A program made the position numbers and the translations under genes. DNA of 7,002 nt from Planctomycetota bacterium (lineage in GTDB: Bacteria > Planctomycetota > Phycisphaerae > Phycisphaerales > UBA1924). Under the pieces are notes generated by a model that ran no database searches, had not been told where the DNA came from, and worked only from the letters and a program-made list of their open reading frames with translations. Of the stretch, positions 1 to 5,059 are shown in pieces. Each line of letters starts with the position of its first letter. Positions within the stretch are counted from its first letter, which is position 1. The stretch is taken from NCBI GenBank assembly GCA_023434205.1, contig JAEYTB010000083.1, positions 1 through 7,002 on the forward strand, read 5' to 3'.

Positions 1-764
1 CGATGGTGGTCTCCGACGGGGAGGCCCGCTCCAGCAACGGCAGCGGCACCATCAACGTCGATGAGGCCGGCCAGACCCTCGCCACGGCGCTGAACGTCGA
101 CGGCGTGGGCGCGATCACCTCGATCTCCGGCATCGCCACCTCCGGCGATGTTGATCTCTACCGCATCTTCATCTGCGACCCTGCCAACTTCAACGCCTCC
201 GCCGTGGGCGGCGCCTCGTTCGACACCCAGCTCTTCCTGTTCAACGCGGACGGGACGGGCGTGGTCATGAACGACGACGACGCCACCGGCACGGCCCAGT
301 CGGCCATCACCAACGAGCTGACCAGCAGCCTCGCCCCCGGGGCGTACTACCTGGCCATCTCCCCCTACAACATCGACGCGCGTGACGCGGCGAACGCCCT
401 CATCTTCCCGAACTCCGCGGCAGTCGCCTGCAACGGCGGCGTGTTCCGCTGCCAGCTCCCCCCGACCTCGGCCACCGCCGTCCTGGACAACTGGACGACC
501 GGTGCCACGAGCAACGGGACCTACACCATCACGCTCGCGGGTGTGAACGGCGAGCCCTGCGCCCTGCCCTGCGGCACGGCGGACTTCGACGGCGACGGTG
601 ACATCGGCACCGACGCCGACATCGAGGCGTTCTTCGCGTGCCTCGCCGGCAACTGCTGCGCGACGTGCTACGCGGGCGGCGCGGACTTCGACGCGGACGG
701 CGATATCGGCACCGATGCCGACATCGAGTCGTTCTTCCGCGTGCTGGCCGGCGGCCCCTGCTGA
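1..764 (+). CDS. Secreted DVUA0089-family protein with two C-terminal dockerin-like calcium repeats (5' end missing)
   Basis: The reading frame is open from the left edge; the first ATG (position 3) is probably an internal Met because no signal peptide follows it. About 253 residues are visible. Residues 1-180 resemble the DVUA0089/PPC-like beta-sandwich domain of secreted planctomycete proteins: 'SGDVDLYRI' (about 47-55), 'FDTQLFLFNADG' (about 73-84), an acidic 'NDDD' and 'GAYYLAISPYN'. Two near-identical repeats follow, at residues 193-211 and 227-245, each of the form ADFDxDGDIGTDADIExFF. They carry the DxDxDG pattern of a calcium loop and resemble dockerin or EF-hand repeats. Four cysteines (CALPC, CC, C) sit around them, and the protein ends in 'LAGGPC'. 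These features suggest an exported or surface protein with a calcium-stabilised C terminus; the ligand or substrate is unknown. The stop TGA is at 762-764. Family assignment rests on recognised sequence patterns. Confidence 0.85.
   Translation, partial: MVVSDGEARSSNGSGTINVDEAGQTLATALNVDGVGAITSISGIATSGDVDLYRIFICDPANFNASAVGGASFDTQLFLFNADGTGVVMNDDDATGTAQSAITNELTSSLAPGAYYLAISPYNIDARDAANALIFPNSAAVACNGGVFRCQLPPTSATAVLDNWTTGATSNGTYTITLAGVNGEPCALPCGTADFDGDGDIGTDADIEAFFACLAGNCCATCYAGGADFDADGDIGTDADIESFFRVLAGGPC
579..737 (+). repeat. Tandem coding repeat for two dockerin-like calcium loops
   Basis: Two 57-base units, 579-635 and 681-737, encode nearly the same 19 residues (ADFDGDGDIGTDADIEAFF and ADFDADGDIGTDADIESFF). 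They are offset by 102 bases (34 codons). Most of the differences are at third codon positions, which points to selection on the protein rather than a recent DNA duplication. The spacer between them encodes a Cys-rich segment (CLAGNCCATCYAGG). Confidence 0.85.
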
Positions 765-779
765 TCAGCCCCGCTGATC
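763..779 (+). other. Inverted repeat overlapping the stop codon
   Basis: GATCAGC (763-769) and GCTGATC (773-779) are perfect complements around a CCC loop. The stem can be extended by one wobble pair (762/780) and one C-G pair (761/781). It starts inside the TGA stop codon of the secreted protein gene and lies 21 bases before the main terminator. It has no T-run of its own, so it more likely stabilises the mRNA end or assists termination than terminates alone. Confidence 0.5.
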
Positions 780-800
780 GGTTGTAAGTGTGCATCTCAG

Positions 801-832
801 GCCCCCGGAGCTTCCCGCTCCGGGGGCTTTTT
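801..832 (+). terminator. Intrinsic (Rho-independent) terminator
   Basis: A perfect 10-bp GC-rich stem, GCCCCCGGAG (801-810) with CTCCGGGGGC (818-827), encloses the loop CTTCCCG and is followed at once by five T residues (828-832). It lies 36 bases after the stop of the secreted protein gene and about 86 bases before the sigma factor start. It therefore ends the upstream transcript and isolates the sigma operon. Confidence 0.92.
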
Positions 833-892
833 CGTTGGGGGTGCCGCGTCCAGGCCCCGGAAACCGATGCAACCGCCGGGGGCCGCTCCCGG

Positions 893-898
893 TACACT
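893..898 (+). promoter_or_regulatory. Possible -10 box for the sigma factor operon
   Basis: TACACT matches the housekeeping consensus TATAAT at four of six positions and lies 20 bases before the sigma factor ATG. Transcription from it would begin near 905 and give a very short leader with the AGGGG ribosome site almost at its 5' end. No convincing -35 box lies 16-18 bases upstream. A GGAAAC at 859-864 resembles an ECF-type -35 element, but its distance to TACACT (more than 25 bases) is wrong. This is a tentative call. Confidence 0.35.
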
Positions 899-906
899 CT
901 TGCAGC

Positions 907-911
907 AGGGG
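907..911 (+). promoter_or_regulatory. Ribosome binding site that decides the sigma factor start
   Basis: AGGGG ends seven bases before the ATG at 919. This supports 919 as the start over the longer in-frame extension beginning with GTG at 790, which would start upstream of, and run through, the terminator hairpin. Confidence 0.6.
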
Positions 912-918
912 CCGAGCC

Positions 919-1518
919 ATGAGCAAGTCCGAGGAGCAGAAACGCGAGCTGAAGCTGATCCGCCTGGCGGCGGGGGGCGATCGCGACGCCGCGGGCGAGC
1001 TGATCAAGCTGCACCAGGCCTCGGTGTTCGCGTACATCCTGCGGCTGTCGGGGCGGCCTGATGTGGCCGAGGACATCGTGCAGGAGGCGTTTGTGCGGGT
1101 GCTGACGAACCTGGACCGGTTCGACCCGCAGTACCGGTTCTCCACCTGGCTGTTCACCATCGCACGCCGGGTATTCCTCAACGTCGTGGAGAAGCGGCGG
1201 CCGCTGTCCGACAGCGACCGCGTGGGCGGGATGGGCGGGCGGAGCTGCGGCACGCAGCGCGACTGCGAAGAGGTAGACGAGCACCACCACACCCGCGACG
1301 CCGTGCAGAAAGCGCTGATGACCCTGTCCCTGGACCAGCGTGAGGTGATCGTCCTGTTCCACCAGCACGACTGGCCGATCTGGCTGATCGCGGAGCACCA
1401 GGGGATGCCGGAGGGCACCGTCAAGAGCCACCTTCACCGCGGGCGGACCAAACTGCGCGAGGCCCTCGCGGCGATCGCGGAGTCTCAGCACCTGCGTCCT
1501 GTGGAGGTGCGGCCATGA
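919..1518 (+). CDS. ECF-type RNA polymerase sigma factor (sigma-70 family)
   Basis: The 199-residue product has the two-domain layout and length of an extracytoplasmic-function sigma factor, which directs RNA polymerase to a small set of promoters in response to a signal. Region 2 (about 32-96) contains 'AEDIVQEAFVRVL' and 'FSTWLFTIARRVFLN', the core-binding and -10-reading helices. A variable linker (about 97-125) carries two Cys and a His run (EHHH). Region 4 (about 126-184) contains 'LSLDQREVIVLF' and the helix-turn-helix 'MPEGTVKSHLHRGRTKLRE' that reads the -35 element. There is no extra C-terminal domain. The start ATG at 919 follows an AGGGG site. The stop overlaps the next start as ATGA (1515-1518), indicating translational coupling to a membrane protein that probably controls it. 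The signal and regulon cannot be read from the sequence, and I do not assign an ECF group. Confidence 0.95.
   Translation: MSKSEEQKRELKLIRLAAGGDRDAAGELIKLHQASVFAYILRLSGRPDVAEDIVQEAFVRVLTNLDRFDPQYRFSTWLFTIARRVFLNVVEKRRPLSDSDRVGGMGGRSCGTQRDCEEVDEHHHTRDAVQKALMTLSLDQREVIVLFHQHDWPIWLIAEHQGMPEGTVKSHLHRGRTKLREALAAIAESQHLRPVEVRP
1503..1509 (+). promoter_or_regulatory. Strong ribosome binding site of the anti-sigma candidate, inside the sigma gene
   Basis: GGAGGTG lies within the last codons of the sigma factor gene. Its GGAGG core (1503-1507) ends seven bases before the ATG at 1515. Together with the ATGA overlap it allows coupled translation and near-equal production of the two proteins. Confidence 0.8.
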
Positions 1519-2393
1519 ACATCACGCCCAACACCCCCCACGACCCCCACGACCCGCACCAGCACCCGGCCTTCAGCCTGCCGCCGGATGATGCGCTCGA
1601 ATCGCTCGTGAATGAGGTGATCGACGCCGAGAGCGCCGGCCGCGAGGCGCTGGCCCTGACGCTGATCCGGCGCGGCGTTGCCGAGTTCCCCGGCTTTGGT
1701 GCGCGGCTGGCCTCAACGCGGGCCGCGCTCAAGGGGCTGCGCAGCCCCGTCTTCGTGCCCGACCAGCGGGCCGAGGTCCTGGTCGAGGTCCACACCCTGA
1801 GGCCCTTCCTGTCAAAGGTCGAGCGTCGGCGGGTGTCGGCGTCGCGACTGGCGATCGCCGCGGGCGTGGTCCTCACGGCGACGGTGCTGACCCTATTCCA
1901 GGGGTCCTACCCGGGCTTGAGCCCCGAGCAGCCCGCGCCGGTAGGGACGCTGGTGGACGCTTCCCGCGCGGACGCGTCGGCATCCGTGCAGTCGCTGGCG
2001 GGCGCCGTGGCGGAGTTCAAGCAGGGGCTGGCCGGGCCGGTCTCAACAGTGCTGAACCCCGGCGAAGGGGCACGGACCCCCGATGCACCGCTGAGCCTTG
2101 GCAGCATCGCGCCGTACGACTTTGACCCGCGCGAGCCTTCCGCACTCCGGCTGGGGCCGGCGCTGGTCCCCCCGCGCGGGCCGGCGATCGCGGCGGTGCC
2201 CGCGTCCACTCCCGAGGCGCCGCTGCGTCGCCTCGATGATCGTCCCCTGATGCTGCTGGACCCAGCCGAGGCAACCGCCTCCGTGCGGACGCTGCCCTGG
2301 CCGGAGCTCTACATCGACGCGGACGGGGTTGTGCTCTTTACCCATCCCCTCCCGCCGCGGAAGGCGGCGCCGGTGGGCGTTCTTCAGAAGTAG
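1515..2393 (+). CDS. Single-pass membrane protein, probable anti-sigma partner of the ECF sigma factor
   Basis: The 292-residue product starts at the ATG inside the ATGA overlap and is preceded by a near-perfect GGAGG site. Its cytoplasmic part (about 1-110) opens with a His/Asp/Pro-rich stretch (PHDPHDPHQHP, 8-18). Residues 25-75 look helical (ALESLVNEVIDAESAGREALAL), and a basic stretch 'RPFLSKVERRRVSASR' (96-111) precedes the membrane. Residues 112-128 form the only clear transmembrane segment. The outer part (about 131-292) is rich in Ala and Pro and matches no fold I recognise. Location, topology and coupling fit an anti-sigma factor that holds the sigma at the membrane, and planctomycete proteins of this layout commonly follow ECF sigma genes. 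The zinc-type HxxxCxxC motif is absent, and the protein has no Cys at all. The role is inferred from context; it could be another kind of membrane regulator. Confidence 0.75.
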   Translation: MNITPNTPHDPHDPHQHPAFSLPPDDALESLVNEVIDAESAGREALALTLIRRGVAEFPGFGARLASTRAALKGLRSPVFVPDQRAEVLVEVHTLRPFLSKVERRRVSASRLAIAAGVVLTATVLTLFQGSYPGLSPEQPAPVGTLVDASRADASASVQSLAGAVAEFKQGLAGPVSTVLNPGEGARTPDAPLSLGSIAPYDFDPREPSALRLGPALVPPRGPAIAAVPASTPEAPLRRLDDRPLMLLDPAEATASVRTLPWPELYIDADGVVLFTHPLPPRKAAPVGVLQK

Positions 2394-2409
2394 CACGCGG
2401 CACGCTCGT

Positions 2410-2415
2410 GGTGGA
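2410..2415 (+). promoter_or_regulatory. Possible ribosome binding site supporting a TTG start at 2425
   Basis: GGTGGA is a partial match to the GGAGGA consensus and lies nine bases before TTG 2425. That start gives a clean signal peptide. The alternative upstream TTG at 2329 would add 32 mostly basic residues overlapping the preceding gene. Confidence 0.4.
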
Positions 2416-2424
2416 ACCCAACTG

Positions 2425-4038
2425 TTGATCGCAAGCCGAGCCATCCCAGCCCTCGTTCTCGCGGCGGTGCTTGGGTGCCCCGCGGCGGGGCAGACCGCCG
2501 GCGGCAGCCGCGAGATCATCGCCGCGCTGCCGCAGGACGCACAAGTTGTGGTCGCGGCCTCAGAGCTGGGCCGGCAGCGGGCGACCCCGGCGGGCAAGGC
2601 TTTCGAGGCGTTCCTCACCGGCGCGACGGACTGGACCCGCACGGCGGAGGCGTGGGCGGGGCTCTCCAAGCTGCTTGAGATGCCGCCGGACGCCGCCGCG
2701 GGCGCGCTGCTGGGCGGCACGGCGGTGGTCGTCGGCCTGGATGCGGGCAAGCCGCTGGACGAGGGGCCTCTGGCCCTGGTGAGCGAGATCTCGCCCGAGA
2801 CGCGCCGGCTGCTGAACCGCAGGTTGGATGTGGTGCCGCGGTCGATCGTGGCCGGGGTCCCGGTGCTGTCGCTGGAGGGCGGCCGGTTCGAGGTCGCGGC
2901 GGTCACGCCCCGGGCCGGGACGAGCCGGCTCGTGCTCTCGGGCGATCGCGGTCTGTTCGAAAAAATGGTGGCGTCGCAGGGCGGGGCTCCAAAGGCGGGA
3001 GCGCTCTCGCGCGAGGCGTCGTGGGAGCACTACGCGGCGCTCACCGACTCGGACCTGTTCGTGCTGCTGCGGGAGCCCGCCGCGGCCGGCACAGGCTTCT
3101 TTGCCCTGGGCGGGCAGTTCACGCCCGACGGGTGGACCGGGCAGTTCATAGGGTCGGACTCGATGATGCTGGCGGGGCTGGCCTCGGCGGGGCCCGCATC
3201 GGCGCCCTGGCCGTCGGAGGCCGTCGATGCGCTGGAGCAGGGGGCCGCGCTGCTGGTGGCCGGCTCGACCGACCTGCAGGGCGCCGCGGGTAAGCCCACG
3301 CTGATGGCGAGCCTGCTGGGGATGCTCAACCTGCCGCCCACCCTCCGATCCGGGCTGCAAGGGCACGCGGTGATCTCGCTGCGGCTGGATGAAGAATCGG
3401 GGATCGCCAAGGGCGGGACGCTGGTGCTCGCGCTGCCTCTGCGTGACATCGCGCGGTCGGCTCCGCTGGCCGACGCGTGGGCGCTGAGCATCGCGGGCGT
3501 CACGTCGGACCGCGTGAGCGAACTGGTGCGGATCGCCGACGGCATCTACACGGCCCCCCTCGCGGCGGAGCGGCCGGTGCTGGTCCGCGAGCGGCTGGGC
3601 GGCCAGGGGCGGGTGGCGTGGTGCTACGCGTCCTCGGGCGCAGTCAGGGACGGCGCGGCCCCCGGCTGGATCGTGCTGTCGATCCGCCTGGGGGACGGGG
3701 AAGACCCGGTGCTGACCGCGCGCCGGGTGTCGAGCCTGCTGGCGCACGACCAGGGGCGCGACCGGTCCACGCTCTTCCGCCTCGTGGTGGAGCCGCGCCT
3801 GCTGATGGGCATCGTCGCCGGGGAGCAGGCCCCGGACCACGAGCCGGCGCTGGACGACGTGCGGCTCTCCGCGATGCGGTGGCTGCGGCGCGTGGAGACG
3901 CGGGTCTCGCGCGAGGCCGAGGGGCTGGTGGAGGGCTCGATCGCGCTGCGGTTCACGATGCCCGCCGCGTCAGCGTTTGCGGCGGAGCAGGGCCGCGCCG
4001 ACGCCCAGCAGGGCCAGGGAACCGGGCGTGGGCACTGA
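2425..4038 (+). CDS. Exported protein of unknown function, third gene of the sigma factor operon
   Basis: There is no ATG at the beginning of this frame. TTG at 2425 is chosen because it follows the previous stop by 31 bases, has a GGTGGA site and begins a good signal sequence (MIASRAIPALVLAAVLGCPAAG). It gives 537 residues. The peptide may be cut after about residue 22, or Cys18 in 'AVLGC' may be a lipoprotein lipid-attachment site; both readings are possible. The mature protein starts with 'REIIAALPQDAQVVVAASELG', followed by alternating beta-strand and helix segments. This is loosely like planctomycete DUF3352-type proteins, but I do not assign a family. I see no catalytic motif and no further membrane segment. 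Close spacing suggests co-transcription with the sigma/membrane pair. The last 22 residues, low in complexity (EQGRADAQQGQGTGRGH), are antisense to the convergent PEP-CTERM gene and may be an unstructured tail. Confidence 0.75.
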   Translation: MIASRAIPALVLAAVLGCPAAGQTAGGSREIIAALPQDAQVVVAASELGRQRATPAGKAFEAFLTGATDWTRTAEAWAGLSKLLEMPPDAAAGALLGGTAVVVGLDAGKPLDEGPLALVSEISPETRRLLNRRLDVVPRSIVAGVPVLSLEGGRFEVAAVTPRAGTSRLVLSGDRGLFEKMVASQGGAPKAGALSREASWEHYAALTDSDLFVLLREPAAAGTGFFALGGQFTPDGWTGQFIGSDSMMLAGLASAGPASAPWPSEAVDALEQGAALLVAGSTDLQGAAGKPTLMASLLGMLNLPPTLRSGLQGHAVISLRLDEESGIAKGGTLVLALPLRDIARSAPLADAWALSIAGVTSDRVSELVRIADGIYTAPLAAERPVLVRERLGGQGRVAWCYASSGAVRDGAAPGWIVLSIRLGDGEDPVLTARRVSSLLAHDQGRDRSTLFRLVVEPRLLMGIVAGEQAPDHEPALDDVRLSAMRWLRRVETRVSREAEGLVEGSIALRFTMPAASAFAAEQGRADAQQGQGTGRGH

Positions 4039-4638
4039 GGTGTACGTCACGGTGACGTTGTCAATCCCCCACGACTCATAGGTCAGGCCTTCCAGCCCCA
4101 GGTCCTCCCAGCGGATCACGATGGGCGTGCCCGGCGCGACCGAGAAGTCCACGGTGATGCCCCGATAGATGGAGTCGAGGAACCCGGAGTTGTACCCCAG
4201 GTGCGCGGGGCCGACGTCGGGCGCGCGGAAGCTCTGCGTCACACCGGGCATGTTCGAGAAGGTGTGGCTCAAGCGGGTCGTGCCGTTGACCTTGACGCTG
4301 AAGCGGTCGGGGCCCATCAGGCTGGGAGCGATCGAGGTCGAGCCGTTGCCGTCCCACGAGTCGATCGCGTAGAAGTCGAACGTGACCCGGAACTGCGGGT
4401 CGCCGCCGATGGTGTTGATGGGCGGCGTGATGTTGGGGTACGCCAGCGAGAGCACGGTGTAGCCGGGCGAGTAGCGGCCGTTGAAGCGGGTGAAGTTCGC
4501 GGCGTTGCTGGTATACGTGTTGGTGCTCCACTCGGCGCCGATGACGCCGGACTCAAAGTCGTTGGAGTAGATCACATCGGCCATCGCGCACGGGGCGAGA
4601 GCGGCCAGGACGATCAGCGACGCGGCAGCAGCCTTCAT
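3970..4638 (-). CDS. Secreted PEP-CTERM-type sorted protein
   Basis: The 222-residue product starts at ATG 4638-4636 after a strong GGGGAGG site six bases upstream. Residues 1-20 form a signal peptide ending 'PCAMA', with a likely cut before Asp21. The middle (about 21-198) reads as a beta-sandwich domain seen in other PEP-CTERM proteins: 'YSNDFESGVIGAEWS' (24-38), 'FDFYAIDSWDGN' (87-98) and 'YESWGIDNV' (187-195). The C terminus (203-222) has the tripartite sorting signal: a short Pro motif (PTPG in place of the usual PEP), a hydrophobic helix and 'RRKR'. In known PEP-CTERM systems an exosortase in the inner membrane recognises this tail and cuts it, releasing the protein to the outer layers; no exosortase gene is in the window. 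The 3' end overlaps the convergent gene by 69 bases, and no terminator follows. Substrate or role is unknown. Confidence 0.88.
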   Translation of the reverse strand: MKAAAASLIVLAALAPCAMADVIYSNDFESGVIGAEWSTNTYTSNAANFTRFNGRYSPGYTVLSLAYPNITPPINTIGGDPQFRVTFDFYAIDSWDGNGSTSIAPSLMGPDRFSVKVNGTTRLSHTFSNMPGVTQSFRAPDVGPAHLGYNSGFLDSIYRGITVDFSVAPGTPIVIRWEDLGLEGLTYESWGIDNVTVTYTSVPTPGSLALLGVGAALLRRKR

Positions 4639-4644
4639 GACGAG

Positions 4645-4651
4645 CCTCCCC
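4645..4651 (-). promoter_or_regulatory. Ribosome binding site of the PEP-CTERM gene
   Basis: On the minus strand GGGGAGG ends six bases before ATG 4638. It decides between this start and the in-frame ATG at 4653, which lies upstream of the site, and it places the signal peptide at the very N terminus. Confidence 0.85.
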
Positions 4652-4673
4652 ATCTCTCCCAGGGGCGCGCAGG

Positions 4674-4714
4674 AAGACCGGGGCGTGCGCTGCGCACGCG
4701 TGACATCCGGTCTT
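4674..4714 (-). promoter_or_regulatory. Nested inverted repeat in the leader or promoter of the PEP-CTERM gene
   Basis: Inner arms GCGTGCGC (4683-4690) and GCGCACGC (4692-4699) are perfect complements around one base. Outer arms AAGACCGG (4674-4681) and CCGGTCTT (4707-4714) are also perfect, joined to the inner arms through 1 and 7 unpaired bases. There are 16 complementary pairs within 41 bases, lying 36-76 bases upstream of the ATG. As DNA this could be an operator for a dimeric regulator; as RNA it could form a stable leader hairpin. It is not a terminator, since neither side has a T-run. Confidence 0.6.
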
Positions 4715-4760
4715 GGGCCTGTGGCTCCCGGCGGCCGGGCCCGCGTTCTTGAAGCGGCGC

Positions 4761-4796
4761 GCCCGGCACATGCCGACAATGCCACAAGCCCGGCAC
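4761..4796. repeat. Pair of 9-base direct repeats in the divergent promoter region
   Basis: GCCCGGCAC occurs at 4761-4769 and again at 4788-4796, with start points 27 bases apart. Between them ATGCC is also repeated (4770-4774 and 4779-4783). The position, 120-160 bases upstream of the PEP-CTERM start, fits regulator binding sites, but short GC-rich repeats arise easily by chance in DNA of this composition. Confidence 0.35.
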
Positions 4797-4924
4797 GAAC
4801 CCACCAAGTCGCGCCGCCGGTCGCGGGCGGGCCGGAAGCAGTGCGGCCTGTGACGCCTGGGCGGTCTGTGCCGGTCCGATTACCTCCCCGGGCCCTTCGG
4901 GCCGCGCGGGGCGGGCGGGGTTCC

Positions 4925-4930
4925 TATAGT
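4925..4930 (+). promoter_or_regulatory. Possible -10 box of typA
   Basis: TATAGT matches TATAAT at five of six positions in an otherwise very GC-rich stretch. Transcription would begin near 4937 and give a leader of about 120 bases before the typA ATG. No -35 box is recognisable 16-18 bases upstream. Confidence 0.4.
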
Positions 4931-5003
4931 CCGGGCCCCTCCACCAAAGGCTCGCCCGGGAAGCCGGGTGCCCACGGCCGGCGACGGCCATAACCCCAAT
5001 CCC

Positions 5004-5018
5004 AGGCAAGCTTTGCCT
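5004..5018 (+). other. Small perfect hairpin in the probable typA leader
   Basis: AGGCAA (5004-5009) and TTGCCT (5013-5018) are perfect complements around a GCT loop, ending 41 bases before the typA ATG. There is no T-run, so it is not a terminator. It may affect leader folding or may be chance. Confidence 0.35.
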
Positions 5019-5059
5019 CGCCGCCGAGCCCGCTGCATACCGGACCCGACGCTCTCCCT

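Larger units (their letters stand above)
4652..5059. other. Divergent intergenic region between the PEP-CTERM gene and typA
   Basis: This 408-base stretch has no credible gene; frames crossing it are shadows. It must hold the promoters of both flanking genes. Visible elements are the nested inverted repeat at 4674-4714, a 9-base direct repeat GCCCGGCAC at 4761-4769 and 4788-4796, a near-repeat GCGGCCTGTG/GCGGTCTGTG at 4843-4852 and 4861-4870, a GGCCC/GGGCC hairpin at 4891-4903, a -10-like TATAGT at 4925-4930 and a small hairpin at 5004-5018. I could not place a -10/-35 pair for the minus-strand gene. Confidence 0.6.

Noticed and set aside
790..918. Longer sigma factor reading from GTG 790
   Set aside because: It would start upstream of the intrinsic terminator hairpin and translate through it, adding 43 Pro/Arg-rich residues unlike sigma factors. 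ATG 919 has a ribosome site and gives the normal family length.
529..1491. 320-codon open frame on the minus strand across the secreted protein gene and the sigma factor
   Set aside because: It crosses the intrinsic terminator and two recognised genes; its C-terminal part is almost all Arg/Ser/Pro, typical of an off-frame GC-rich shadow.
2043..2906. 287-codon open frame on the minus strand
   Set aside because: It is antisense to two genes of the sigma operon; no recognisable motif, and its composition matches a shadow.
2560..3840. 426-codon open frame on the minus strand
   Set aside because: It is antisense to the exported protein gene. The product is an Arg/Gln/Gly/Pro-rich mixture with no domain, signal peptide or ribosome site.
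3477..4055. 192-codon plus-strand frame inside the exported protein gene
   Set aside because: It is an Arg/Gly/Ala-rich off-frame translation of the third operon gene and has no ribosome site.
4044..4058. Perfect 15-base palindrome ACGTCAC-G-GTGACGT just after the stop of the exported protein gene
   Set aside because: It has no T-run and lies inside the PEP-CTERM gene, where it encodes a Val-Thr-Val-Thr beta strand; alternating Val/Thr codons readily create such symmetry, so I do not call it a terminator.
4639..4785. Longer reading of the PEP-CTERM gene from 4785
   Set aside because: It would bury the signal peptide behind 49 Arg/Pro-rich residues and place the strong GGGGAGG site inside the coding region.
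4891..4903. GGCCC-TTC-GGGCC hairpin before typA
   Set aside because: The 5-bp stem has no T-run and sits upstream of the candidate -10 box; such stems are expected by chance at this GC content.
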